A stretch of DNA of 64,000 bases from Aspidapion aeneum. Its lineage: Eukaryota > Arthropoda > Insecta > Coleoptera > Brentidae. The position numbers and the translations under genes were made by a program. Each line of letters opens with the position of its first letter. The stretch's first letter is position 1. Below are positions 1 to 10,289 of the stretch, one piece after another. The notes beneath the pieces are model-generated. The model saw only the letters and a program-made list of their open reading frames with translations. It ran no database searches and was not told the origin of the DNA. The stretch lies in contig OY755047.1 of NCBI GenBank assembly GCA_963576565.1, positions 27,813,351 through 27,877,350 on the forward strand, in the 5' to 3' direction.

Positions 1-430
1 CAAATGACACGCGACCGGCAAGGCTGACCTACCCTAAATCAAAACCAACTCATACGTCTTCACTAAGGGTAGCACCGGCAACATGTAGAAAGGACAACGA
101 ACGAACGAATCAAGCACGATGACTATGGCCGACTTCAACTAAAACAAACATTCCTCCCGCCCCCGTGCGAGAACAGCCACCCATACACCGCTGAAAAGCG
201 GGTGAAATTGAAATCTTGTCCCAAGCGGTGCTGCCGGCTTGTAATTATTTACGCTAAAAAAGTTCACCCAATTAATCGCTTGTTGTTAAACACAGATAAT
301 AAAAAGAACTAGACAATCATGTCGTAAGGGAATATTTAACTTTTTTCTATAAATCAATAAAAATACTGTTTGTTGTCTAGTTTTGGAAGGGCACTACCCC
401 GTTGTCCTCCCTATAGCAGTCGCCAAACTG
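1..430 (-). mobile_element. hAT element 5' end (TTF/ZMYM1-like family), cut by window edge
   Basis: This stretch is the reverse complement of sequences at 4554-4925 and 15208-15570. It shares the 'ttttggaagggcac' terminal block, the 'gtaattatttacgctaaaaaagttcaccca' region in pieces, and the GC-rich 'ctcccgcccccg' segment. The outer end lies near 418-430, where a degenerate hAT-type terminus (cgccaaactg for cgccactg) is visible. No coding sequence of the element lies inside the window, since it would continue to the left. Family identity rests on the two other copies, which carry zinc-finger coding traces. Confidence 0.6.
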
Positions 431-625
431 CTATGGTAGTACCGAAGAAAAGTCCGCGGCAGTTAGAGCCCGTTGAAGGATGATATTAATTAACGTACTG
501 TGACGAGCCATCCTTCCTGCACTCTTGTGACAACTTAGGCCGTGGTAGCCATTAATATCTACCAACGGGAACACGGAATAATGGCTTGATACCCGTTATA
601 AATATAAATTTAAGCCATGTTGCTT

Positions 626-1000
626 CAGTGGCGGATCCAGGGGGGCCCTTGCCCCCCCCCCAGGAATTTTTTGAATATACAAAAAAATTAGTAAAAAGTA
701 AGTAAGGCTTTTGCTAATAAAAACTCAAAATTTTTGCTTGCGGCGCATGAAAGTGACTATTGTTATTATCATCGAAATTACAACCACTTTTATTAATAAA
801 TTATCCTGAATTTGTAGCCTAAACTTAAATATTTTATAAAGATATATGTAAGATATTGTACTTTTAAGTTATGACTAATTTAATAAAATGCTGCTTAAAA
901 AAATATATACCGTTTTTTACCAACAGAGAATGTCACCTAAATAAACCGAACCGAACCGAACCGAACCCCCCCCCGAGAAGCACCTCTGGATCCGCCCTTG
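626..1000. mobile_element. hAT-type MITE, family CAGTGGCGGATCCAG, with perfect 8-bp TSD
   Basis: The element begins CAGTGGCGGATCCAG and ends CTGGATCCGCCCTTG. It is flanked on both sides by TGTTGCTT (618-625 and 1001-1008), a perfect 8-bp duplication as expected for hAT insertion. G/C homopolymers sit just inside both ends. The interior contains 'gcttgcggcgcatgaaagtg' and a short (CCGAA)n run at about 945-966. A second copy in the opposite orientation lies at 52779-53146. There is no coding capacity, so it must be mobilised in trans. Confidence 0.93.
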
Positions 1001-1578
1001 TGTTGCTTGTTTTTAAAAAAACACCAGCAATCCGCATAAACACATTTTAATCTTATATTACGTTGCTATGTCAAAACAATAAACATAAACAAAATCCACA
1101 CAAGGCAAAAGCAGGCGTAGTCTTGGTTTTTACGTAGCTTTTCCGCGATTGGTCGAATAAAAGACAATAGCGCATCGGTCGTTGGAAGGAGATCAAGTAG
1201 GTTGTTACGGTCACGGCCTTCTTTTTCCTTATTTGCAAACATTTCAACTTTTTTATGCATTACTAATTACGGTTGTTTAGTGAGAGTTCGTTTTCAGAAT
1301 ATATTCGTTCTGAACGCCATTAAACACGTGAGGTTTTGGGGCCTTTTTAAAATACCAACCACGTGATAATTGTCACTCAAGCGTCCGCAGCTCTAAAATG
1401 AACTACTTAATCTATTATGTCTCTTTTGTTTTAGGTTCTTTGGTCAACGAGCTATTAAAGAAGATGAATGATAATAATTTATGCAAGTCTTGATGGCCGT
1501 GATGTTAGAAGGTACGACAGAGCACTAAATTTTGCAGTTCTTACTGTTACTCTTCAGTAAAGACACGAACTTAGGTAA
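1001..1578. other. Unassigned sequence with one small open frame
   Basis: Nothing is recognisable here. A 64-codon open frame on the minus strand (1260 to 1066) ends in a hydrophobic stretch (CFCLVWILFMFIVLT) that could be a membrane segment. It matches no family I know, and in AT-rich DNA a frame of this length is expected by chance. Confidence 0.3.
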
Positions 1579-1616
1579 TACGAGGGTGGATCAAATATAA
1601 ACAAGCCTTTGTTTAT

Positions 1617-2192
1617 AAACTATAGTTGATGTTGTATTAAAGTGACACCGCGTCATTAAAACCTTGATGGGCGGGAAGGGAGTAGAGGGGTACCTACAGT
1701 GGCACACACTTCCTTTAATTTTTTTATTGATATTGATTTTACTTGCTTTTTATTGATGTCTTCTTGTAAACGATTTCATTAGAAAGGAACATATATACTA
1801 TTATCTGGTTGTTACGAACATATTATTGATTTAGCAGGGCTTTGACGTTTTCTATTCGTTGTTGTTTTCACTGTATGTCAAACAAATTATGACGGAGCTT
1901 TTCACAAAACAACCAATAATATGCAACTAAATCAATATTTGCGCACATTTTAATATAGTTTTGGATCCTCTTTTATGTTTCGGATCTTTATTTATCAGGT
2001 AAGTACCTATTTGATCTCTCCTTTAAAAGGTCGTAGTGTTTTATCATTCGAACATTAAGCCCCGAGCGGCACACTGCATGTACAAAGTGAAACACTAATT
2101 TTTTAAGGCTTCTTTACTTAGATTTTGCCGCAGAATTTGGTTTACCATAGCTATGACGCGGTGCCACTTAAATAGAACATCAACTATAGTTA
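1617..2192. mobile_element. Nested MITE with ~38-bp inverted ends inside mariner
   Basis: Left end 1618-1655 (aactatagttgatgttgtat, then taaagtgacaccgcgtca) matches the reverse complement of 2153-2192 (tgacgcggtgccacttaaat, then agaacatcaactatagtt) with few mismatches. The element separates the mariner's 3' terminal repeat from its transposase remnant, so it inserted after the mariner. It has no coding capacity. The palindromic AACTATAGTT core at each tip leaves the exact target duplication uncertain, though a TA duplication is plausible. Confidence 0.75.
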
Positions 2193-2224
2193 TTTAGAAA
2201 CATGACACAAAACAGAAATTTTTT

Positions 2225-2830
2225 CTAATTTTCTACACATCCCCCTTCTCTGTTAAGACACTTTTCCCAACGGGTTGACAGTTTTTTAATCCCGTTTTCA
2301 TAAAAGAAAGCTGGGCGGGTATCTAACCAGTTGCGCACGAATGCCTCCACCTCTTCATTGGTATGAAATTGCTCGCCTCCCAATGAATCTTTGAGTGGGC
2401 CAAACATATGAAAATCGCAAGGTGACAAATCTGGACTGTATGGAGGGTATTCCAGCAGAGTCCAGTTTATTTCATTGATTTTGGCCTGTGTTAAAACTGC
2501 CGTATTAGGTCTAGCGTTGCCATGCAGGAGCAACACGTCTTGGATGGGGTGTGCTCTCCTCTTTTGGCGATAATCAAGCTTCACCTGGTCGAGTAAGTTG
2601 CAGTAGTAAGCCGTGTTTATTGTTATTCGCTCGTGCAAAAAATCGACCAACAAAACTCCTCTCCAGTCCCAGAAAACGGTCGCTAAAACGTTGACTGCAG
2701 AAATGATGGTATGGACGACGTGGTTGACTCACTTTGTCGACACGCTCACAGCCGTCGTTAATTTCTTTGCACCAAGTTTTTACAGGTACCCACGAAAGCG
2801 TCTTATTTCCGAACTGTGCTCGCAATCTTC
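2225..2830 (-). pseudogene. Mariner transposase remnant, internally deleted
   Basis: Reading the minus strand, the first segment resembles the paired-type DNA-binding N-terminus (WCKEINDGCERVDKVSQPRRP). It is followed directly by VNVLATVFWDWRGVLLVDFL and then the catalytic C-terminal half (YPPYSPDLSPCDFHMFGPLK, then WEKCLN...GGCVEN near the end). The central part, including the first catalytic aspartate, is deleted, and the two halves lie in different frames. The second catalytic site normally reads HDNARPH but here reads HGNARPN, so that aspartate is lost. The third aspartate (SPDLSPCD) is kept. Two of the three DDD residues are missing, so the protein cannot be active. The open C-terminal frame starts at 2653 and ends at 2225. 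Confidence 0.92.
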
Positions 2831-3080
2831 ATCGAATTTCAGCAGGTTTAAGGTTTTCGCGTGTAAGAAATTTAATGATTATTCTTTGCGCAACACTGCT
2901 GTGTACCTTCTTCTCGCTCATTGCGATTGCTCGTGGCCAAATGAGCATCGCGGCACTACCAGCCGCCTACATGCTGCTGAATATCCCTACTTCAAAATTA
3001 TAATGGCCACGTTCATCTTGAATGCCTTTTCCGTTAGTAAGTTTAAAAGGCTTGTTTATATTTGATCCGAGGGTGGATCA

Positions 3081-3787
3081 TACATTTATTTTGCAAAACT
3101 TGTGATGCATCAATCCTGTTCCGTATAAAATGGTATTCGTTTTGAAGTCTTCAGAATTTCGGCTTTTAAGATGACTTGATTTTTCATCTTCACGGATATT
3201 GTCGTATTTGACAGATACAATAAGGACTTATTGAAATAAAATCATGCAATAATAGCGTCAGGCAGTATTTAAATTGCAGGCTGTGCGCACTTCAAAAAAT
3301 CATATCTTTTATAATAAAAGGTCAAATGTAACGAATCAAGCATCAGTTTACTTAGAAAACCTTACTCTTCTAGAAAAAAATAAAACAAAATTGTTTGGTA
3401 GCCATCTATGGTAGCCATATTCGTTTTATTCCGCGATTAAATTCTGATTTTGTTAAAATTTGCAAACTACCCCCCAACTTTGGCGCGCCGTAAAGCAAAA
3501 ATTGGTTGGAGCGAAAAAATGCAGAAAACCAAAGTTGTATGCAATTTTGTTCTCTACATATTATATGTGAACCTTTTTTTTATAGCACCTACTCCAACGG
3601 TGCTATTTTCCTCCAAGCGCCGCAATACAGAGTTTTCATCCCCCCTCCCCTCGAGTGGCAACTTCACGAGGTCGCAAACTTAGATGTACTATCAGGGGAC
3701 CTATGTCTACCATCCCACCAAATTTCATTTCTGTTCGACCTTTTGCAAATAGAAATTCCCTGACGCTTGGCCTATAGACAAAAAAAA
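3081..3787. other. Unassigned; contains one end of the GGGACTTATT MITE family
   Basis: Around 3220-3270 the sequence (aaggacttattgaaataaaa, then 'gcaataatagcgtcaggcagta') resembles one terminus of the TA-flanked MITE family found whole at 17484-17781 and 55461-55720. No matching second end was seen nearby. The open frames at 3450-3763 have no recognisable homology. Confidence 0.4.
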
Positions 3788-4011
3788 TTGTGTGTGCTTA
3801 AGACCACACGGCAGAAGTGTAAACTTCAACAAGGCGAAATTAATAATACTGGCCTTCATCTGCATCATCATATCGCTCGCTGAATGTTCCTCTCACAGTT
3901 AGTCGACTAGAGCCGACTTCACCCGAATGAGCGTTACATAGCCGAGCCTGACGGCTCAGTTCAATTCACTACCCACAAAAACTGCTAAACGCGCCTAAAG
4001 AAGTTTACAAT
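3788..4011 (+). repeat. Interspersed repeat 'GAAGTGTAAACTTC', copy 1
   Basis: One of six copies in the window (others at 19400, 43728, 47468, 52444 and 55853). All share a TTGTGTGTGCTTAAGACC lead followed by ACACGGCAGAAGTGTAAACT, then 'caacaaggcgaaattaata', a middle ending in 'gacggctcagttcaattcac', 'acccacaaaaactgc', and a terminal GCGCCTAAAGAAGTTTACA. GAAGTGTAAACTTC at the start is inverted as GAAGTTTACACTTC at the end. This copy has a slightly eroded right terminus and lacks the extra ~45 bp containing (GGTTC)n that copies 2 and 4 carry. Confidence 0.85.
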
Positions 4012-4553
4012 TTAAAAATAAAAAACAGTTGAGTCGATGAACATTGATTGGTAATTTTGTGGTATTCATCAGGCTAATTTACGAACCCGATGGATTAACG
4101 AATTGCACTGATGAATTAAAGAATTTGAGTGTTATCATCGGTAAATTTACGAACTCGCCCAAATTCTCAAAAAATTGACATTTGCATAATTTTATAATGG
4201 AACTAAGGACCCCCCGCCTAGATCCGCCAATGACTATACATATAGCAAGTTTGATTTATTTTGTTTGATTGCTTTTCTGATCTGGTTGGCCGTGATTTTT
4301 TTTACAATAATCAAGTAGCTCGTTACCACTGTTACCAGTAGTTATTGAATTGAATTATAAAATATTTTCTTTGCATGTTCTAATCTAATACACTAAGTTT
4401 AGATCGTTTTCGATCTACTATCAAAATTACGCTTCCGATCGATCTGCAATTAATCCCAGAAAGATTTTATTGTTCGATTTGGCAAAACAGTTGCTCCCCA
4501 ATCGTGTGGATCGATCTCTGTCCTGAGAGACCTCAAAGGATTTGGATCAAAAC
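4012..4553. other. Unassigned; one hAT-like end at about 4205-4235
   Basis: GACCCCCCGCCTAGATCCGCC followed by 'aatg' near 4208-4233 looks like the right end of a CAGTGGCGGATC-type MITE whose left end is not obvious. The rest shows no recognisable element or gene. Confidence 0.35.
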
Positions 4554-5520
4554 CAGTGGCGGCAACGGTGCAGTGCCCTCCCAAAACTAGACAACAACCA
4601 GTATTTTTATTTGATTTATTTAAAAAAAATTAAGTCTTTCCTTACGACATGTCTAGTTCTTTTTTTTTAGTCTGTGGTTAACAATAGGCGATTAATTAAT
4701 TACAAGCCGGCAGCAACGCGCGGGAGAAAATTTCAATTTTACCCGTTTTTTAGAGGTGTGTGGGTGGCTGTTCTCGCGCGGGGGCTGGAGGAATGTTTGT
4801 TTTAGTTGACGTAGGCCATATTCATCGTGCGAAAACGTTCTTTGCCCTTCCTACATGTTACCGGTTCCATCCTTAGTGAAGAGGTATCAGTTTGTTTTGA
4901 TTTGGGTAGGTCTGTAGTTATTCGATTATATAATTAACTGTGCAAATTTAAATACGTTTATATATGAACTTCGATAAGAAATAAAATCTTTAGGGCCACA
5001 TAGATCGGACCTAAAAGTAGTAAAAAATTATACGATGCTGAAAACTGGTTGTGCGGTTGTGAAAAACAAAATGTTATTTTTGCTTTATTTGTCTTATTAT
5101 GAACAGTCCACGAATTGATCCTGCGTGGGTGGCAAAGGGAATGTGTGATATCAAGCACTTTAGTGAAAAGTGAGTGCTACTTATTTAAATAACCACATAG
5201 AATTTTCTATGCTAGGCAAGACTGATATTAGGTGCCAATTGAATAGTGCCTATAGGCAAAACATTACCGAACATAATGAAAATGTGGCAAAAAATAGAGA
5301 AATACTTATTAGGTTAATAGAGTGTTTAAAATTCTGTGGGATTTTTGAGGTTGCTCTACGGGGCGATGATGAGTCTGAAACTGGTGCTAATTTCACATTT
5401 TGATTATCCTTGCTGTCTTAAAATTCGACTCAAATATTTTTTAGCGGCTTTGTTAAGGGGAGGGGGCCCGACTTACCTCTACTGCCTAGGGCCCGTTAGG
5501 TCCTTAAACCAGCACTGCAT
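4554..5520 (+). mobile_element. Degenerate hAT element with TTF-type zinc finger and DUF4371-like traces
   Basis: The left end CAGTGGCGGCAACG (4554) has the hAT terminal form. The 5' 370 bp match 15208-15570 and, inverted, 1-430. Coding traces follow at 5030-5403. The right end is uncertain; 'ccagcactg' at 5509-5517 is the best candidate. No convincing 8-bp duplication was found, so the right boundary is tentative. Confidence 0.65.
5030..5403 (+). pseudogene. hAT transposase fragment (ZMYM1-like: TTF zinc finger then DUF4371 start)
   Basis: Two reading frames together show the typical start of ZMYM1-like hAT transposases. The first (5035-5103) reads DAENWLCGCEKQNVIFALFV, matching the W-x-C/G-C segment of the TTF-type zinc finger. 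A stop and frameshift follow, then NSPRIDPAWVAKGMCDIKHF, which has the W...G...KH pattern that follows the finger. Further on (5236-5403) HNENVAKNREILIRLIECLK then FCGIFEVALRGDDES matches the conserved HNEEVRKNR...FCGAFELALRGHDES region of this family. The dimerisation and catalytic domains are absent. It is a dead remnant. I infer the family from motif patterns, not from a search. Confidence 0.82.
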
Positions 5521-6079
5521 TCAGTCAAAGCTGTCATCCTCTAATTTTTTTTTTAAAAGCTGAAAATCTTGAAGGTTGTACGTACTTAAACAAAGGGTGT
5601 ATTTGTCTAAGTATCCTTTCAATCCCAGAAAATTCAGGTGTTTCTTATATTATTATTACCAATTTTTTATTAAAATTCATCTAAATAATCGACGTTTGCA
5701 AAATTTATTGGCCAAGCCCAAGGCAACTCTTCAGCCCAAGAAAATTGCACAACCAAAAACGTTTAGTTTGTTTTGTATAAATCACGTTTTGTTCCGATTT
5801 TCATGCACCATATTTTATGGATTTGGATTACATTAGCACCTTACAGCTAGGGGGCACCATTAGTTTTATCGTAATTCTGATAAAACCTTTTGTATGACCT
5901 CATGGTACGATAATTTCTAATAAACGATATAAGAGAGATATGAAAGCACGTAAGTAGCCCTAAATACGGTATGTCGTTACGCAAGTGCGTATGTGTGTAT
6001 CACCATCAGCGCTACATTTATGTTAATTGTCACCAGTGACAGGCAGATCTCGTAGTGATAATGTTTTTTCTCTAAAACC
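5521..6079. other. Unassigned AT-rich sequence
   Basis: I see no element ends, coding signatures or tandem repeats here. The open frame at 5576-5836 has no recognisable domain. Confidence 0.3.
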
Positions 6080-7155
6080 AGTAAGTGAGAAAAGGAGACT
6101 CATGTTACCTTTGTGGACCTACAAAAAGCATATGATACCGTTCCAGTAGAAAAATTATGGACAGTCTTAGAGCAAACTAATATCAATCATATATACATAA
6201 AAGCGATAAAAGAACAATACGAATGCTCAAAATCTAAAATTAAAATTGGAAATCGACTTTCAAAACAACTTCTGGTAACGAAAGGCGCAAGACAGGGATG
6301 TTGTATCTCTCCAACTCTTTTTAAAATATATACCGCAGTGGCTCTAAAAAACTGGAAACGTAAAGTACACGGTATGGGAATACAACTTAACGACCGATTT
6401 TACATATACACACTACAGTTTGCTGACGAACAAGTAATTGTAGCTAATGATAAAGAAGACATGAAGTATATGATGAGAAAGTTAACGGAAGAATATCAAA
6501 AGTGGGGGTTAACAGTGAACGTGGACAAGACACAGTACTTATGTATTGGAAACGAATTAAGTGCGTTGACAATGAACAAACAATATAATAATGTAATAAG
6601 TATGTATACTTACTTGGGTATCACATATCACATAAGGCAGGAACAGACTCTGAAGAACTGGAAAAGAGAATAGTAGAAGCAAAAACGGTAGTGATATCTT
6701 AATAGTATTTTATCGAGCAGAGAGATAAAAAAGAATGTAAAATTTAACGTATAATGGTGTAAAGCACGCTGTTTTATGGACTAGAGACTTGTTGCGTAAC
6801 AGAAAAATACAAAACAAAATATCTAGAACAGATCATATAAGAAATTACATCATAAAAGAAATATGTAATGGGAATCGAGGGAAGCATAAATGATGACATC
6901 ACTAAAAAACAAACTGATATTACAACGGATGAAAAACGAAAGGTTACCAAAGCAGGTCCTAGAATGGCAACCAATAGTGCGCAGAAAAAGAGGGCGTCCT
7001 AAACTGGAATGGCAACAGTCAATCCAAAGATCAATGATTCAAAAAAACCTAACAGACGATGATTGTCAGGATCGAAGGAGGTGCAGAATAGGCGTCGGAC
7101 AATGTAGAAAAGCGTCCTAAACCGACATAGTGGTAGTATCTTCTAATTCTATTAA
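6080..7155 (+). pseudogene. RTE-like LINE reverse transcriptase, copy 1 (5'-truncated)
   Basis: The long frame 6086-6673 starts inside the palm domain. Motif A is FVDLQKAYDTVPVEKLW, motif B' is ARQGCCISPTLFKIY, and motif C reads LQFADEQVIV. The second aspartate of the normally invariant FADD/YADD pair has become E, so polymerase activity is lost. GLTVNVDKTQYLCIG is the post-motif-C segment. After frameshifts the C-terminal module appears at 6890-7120 (LPKQVLEWQPIVRRKRGRPK), a Lys/Arg-rich motif typical of RTE-type ORF ends. The copy ends near 'cctaaaccgacatagtggtag'. It belongs to the same subfamily as fragments at 27961 and 31560 and differs from copies 2 and 3. Confidence 0.88.
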
Positions 7156-7217
7156 TTTATCTCTTTTTTGTCTTAGTTTGTAGATAAGCAATTATGCTTA
7201 TCTAATTTTCCAATTTT

Positions 7218-8340
7218 GAAGAACAAGCCGGTTTCAGGGCGGGAGATCGACTTCTGATCATCTCTTTTGTATAACCCAAGTTATTGAAAAGAAAATGGCA
7301 TACGGACAAGAGCTGCATCTGCTTTACGTCGATTTGCAGAAGGCATATGATAGTATACCACTAAATCTACTTTGGAAAGCGTTGGAAAACACAAACATAA
7401 GCGTACAACTAATTAAGGCCATCAAAGAGATATACCGCAATAGTAAGGCAAAAGTTAAAATAAAAGCAAAACTAACCAAAGGCTTTCAAGTAACTAAAGG
7501 TCTTAAACAAGGTTGCTGTATCTCGCCTACGCTCTTCAAGATATACATGGAACAAGTCCTTAAAGTATGGAAGAGAAAATGCCAAAACATGGGAATTCCG
7601 TTGGACGAAACCACCTTGTATACTTTATGTTTCGCCGATGATCAGATAGTAGTGGCTCAGGATTATGACGACCTCGAATATATGACACGAAAACTAATAG
7701 AAGAGTACAATAAGTGGGGACTAGAGGTTAATCTCAATAAGACAGAGTATATGTGTATCGGTGGAATGAAACAGGATCTAATCTTAAATACCGGGCAGCG
7801 AAATTCAGTCCTGTGATGAGTATAAATTCTTAGGTCTAAAAATTACAGCTGACGGAACACTAGACAAAGCTATAAAAGATCGAAACGTACAAGGAAGAAA
7901 CGCAATAACTTTATTAAATGGAATAATTTGGGACCAAAGTATATCAAAACATATCAAAAAGCTTATATATCACACCATTGTAAAAAGTATTATTACATAC
8001 GGCTCAGAAGTATGGCCAATCAAGGATAGAACAGAAAAAACGCTTTCCGCTACAGAGATGGATTATTGGAGAAGAGTTACAAATCAAAGAATAAGAGAAA
8101 CATATGACAGTGGGTGAACGTACTTTAGTGGATGATATAAGAACAAAACAACTGGTGTGGTACGGACATGTACAAAGAATGAATGATGCAAGGCTACCTA
8201 AACAAATACTACAATGGAAACCAACTGGCCGAAGAAAACGAGGACGGTCAAGGAGAATCTGGAGAGAAGGAAAAGACAGTGAAATAAGAATAAGAGGCCT
8301 AGATGATGAATTATGGGCAAACAGAAACGAGTGGATGTGG

Positions 8341-8345
<5 letters not shown>
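7218..8345 (+). pseudogene. RTE-like LINE reverse transcriptase, copy 2, ending in an AT tail
   Basis: This copy begins inside the RT fingers (EEQAGFRAGR), shows motif A (LLYVDLQKAYDSIPL), motif B' (LKQGCCISPTLFKIY) and an intact motif C (LCFADDQIVV). The frame is open from 7295 to 7816, then shifts. The thumb-side segment reads YKFLGLKITADGTLDKAIKD and the C-terminus is open from 8104 (WYGHVQRMNDARLPKQILQW, then RRKRGRSRRIWREG). It runs directly into a (TA)n microsatellite, consistent with the short simple-repeat 3' tails of RTE elements. Truncation at the 5' side and frameshifts show it is dead, though the catalytic residues seen are preserved, suggesting a younger copy than copy 1. Confidence 0.9.
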
Positions 8346-8429
<84 letters not shown>

Positions 8430-8438
8430 TATATAATT
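8344..8438. repeat. (TA)n microsatellite, probable LINE 3' tail
   Basis: About 90 bp of nearly pure alternating TA with one C interruption near 8423, directly after the RTE copy 2 C-terminal coding end. Length is expected to be polymorphic. The overlapping Ile/Tyr-rich open frames on both strands are artefacts of the dinucleotide repeat. Confidence 0.95.
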
Positions 8439-9659
8439 TTGCATTAGACAACTAGTAACCGGAAATAAAATTTTTAATCAAAGGACTACCTAGTAGCCAC
8501 TCTACTAGGCACATGTCTTTTTATTAAATGGCACGTGTGTATTACATTAAAAATTGTAATAATATTTCCTGACATAAACCAGCACGACGCTTATAAATGA
8601 ATATTTTGCTTTATGAATGAATGATACGTTCGAGAATAGGTGGACTGACAGCATAAGTAAAGTTCAAGCCTAGAACGCATATATTAAAAACAATGCCACA
8701 CGAATTAAAAACACGCTTTAAAAAATTATAATGCCCATAATAAGAGCAAAGTTTAATAGGAGTTGAAAGTCAACCTTTTTTATGGACGGGAGAGAGTGAG
8801 AGAATGGCTAAATAAATTCTATGAATAGAGTTTTGTGAGCGAAAAATGCTCTGACACTGGCACTACTTTGCTAGGCTCGTAACCAGTTCATTTTTCTATG
8901 ATGGAACTTTCTGATATGTATTTCGCTAAGGCTCAGCTTTCTATCTGTCTTGTTACAGCTAGTGTTCCTAATTAGTTTGACAGTTCATGCATTGTCAAAT
9001 TATTTAGGGAAACTAGTTGCAGCTAGTGCAATATGTGTAAAGATGATACTGCATCTTCCACCATCGACACTTCGAGTCTTCAACAATTTCCAGAATCTTG
9101 AGATGTTTATTAAGGTGACAGTATCCTATTAAAAGCTAGTCTCATAAGTTTTCTTCAGAGCGCCTGAGAGCGCCTGTATAAGTCACTCTACGAAAACCCT
9201 GTGGCCTGCCAGGGTTCTTAATGCATTCTTTCACTTATTCACAAGTATGCAGAACTTACTGTGGACCCAGTTGATAGCAGACAGTGATTTTTATACCTAC
9301 AGATTAGAATGGCGTACTTTTGTCTGGTAAACAGTGGCATACTTACCCGAGTCTAATAAAATCCCGTACCTGATTCAGATCTCTTCCCCATTTTGGATCC
9401 GTCAGTGTATCAGACAACTCCATTCTGGGTGAAATGTATTCCCTTTCATTCTTTTTAGACTTCTTTTTTAGGTACAGTGCGATCATTTATACAAATATTG
9501 AAAGCGCTTATTTTTCGCTTTAGAATGTTTGACTAAAGATTCTTTGGGCGCAATTTAAAATAGTTAATCAAGTACTTTTCATGTCTTTTATTTTCTTAAA
9601 TTCCTCGACCCCTTTTTATTCTTCTTAATAACACAAAAGAAATCAGAAAATTTCATCCA
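8439..9659. other. Unassigned sequence
   Basis: No element ends, recognisable domains or tandem repeats were found in these 1.2 kb. The 60-codon frame at 8950 begins with a hydrophobic stretch but shows no family signature. It may be old, fully decayed repeat or unique intergenic DNA. Confidence 0.3.
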
Positions 9660-10100
9660 TTCGCTTTCTAGATATGACGTCTCAAAATAAGGAACAGGAA
9701 GCATCGCATCGGTTCAGTTTGTAACGGTATGCTATCGTTGTTCATACTGGACTCAAGAAACTTCTGAGAATCAGGAACAGGTGAAAGAGAGTCCAGACAA
9801 TTCGTAGACCAACCAAAAGTTGGACTACTGTTAAGTATTTTAACTTGAGGGAGGACATAACACGAATAAGAGTCTGTGGACAGAAAGAAGACATCAAGGG
9901 ACCTCATGGCAGAATGTGAGGCATACGCAAGGAGGAGAAAACAGGCACTCAGGGCACGAATACTGAGCGAGAAAGAGCTGACATACTTGACTTGCTAAAG
10001 AGAACAAGAAGGCTCTGGACATGGAGAAAGGGTTAAGGGAAAGACCTGGGACAAAAAAGGCCTACTCTGGTCTATTTGCAGGACCTAGGGGTCACTCCGT
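9660..10100 (+). pseudogene. LINE ORF2 C-terminus (zinc-knuckle end), R1/I-like
   Basis: Near 9868-10015 the plus strand shows a decayed cysteine motif (RVCGQKEDI) followed in another frame by DLMAECEAYARRRKQALRAR, then ILSEKELTYLTC. This matches the C-x-x-C...H-x4-C knuckle and following helix that close the ORF2 of several insect LINEs. DLLKRTRRLWTWRKG just downstream is the typical final helix. The knuckle histidine is not visible, and at least two frame changes occur. It is followed by the LINE tail repeats at 10290-12000, so both probably came from one element family. Confidence 0.65.
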
Positions 10101-10289
10101 CAAATTTTTGCGTAGCCCTTACGGAATGGACAGCGGATGAGCAGCTAATTTAAAAATAACTCTAAAAAACGAAAAGGTAAAAATAATTTGGTCCCGTAAT
10201 GAGAGGCCACAAATATAAGCTACCACAGAATATAATGGAGTGAACATTAAGTGCAAAAGAAAACATTCAGGCAGCAAGGTAGATTTGAG

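Larger units (their letters stand above)
1579..3080 (-). mobile_element. Decayed mariner element (GVLLVDFL/ARPH lineage) with inverted ends
   Basis: The left end reads TACGAGGGTGGATCAAATAT at 1579-1598 and continues 'aaacaagccttt'. The right end reads, in reverse complement, the matching ggatcaaatataaacaagcc (3046-3068). Next to the right end, a 'gagggtggatca' block is repeated in the other orientation (3068-3080), so the right terminus is rearranged. The transposase remnant lies on the minus strand between 2830 and 2225. A separate MITE is nested at 1617-2192, which explains the long non-coding stretch after the stop codon. Confidence 0.8.

Noticed and set aside
1066..1260. 64-codon frame with a C-terminal hydrophobic segment as a membrane protein
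   Set aside because: No homology recognised and such length is expected by chance; mentioned only as part of unassigned sequence.
8004..8444. 146-codon minus-strand frame with Ile-Tyr run
   Set aside because: The (TA)n tail plus the antisense of RTE copy 2.
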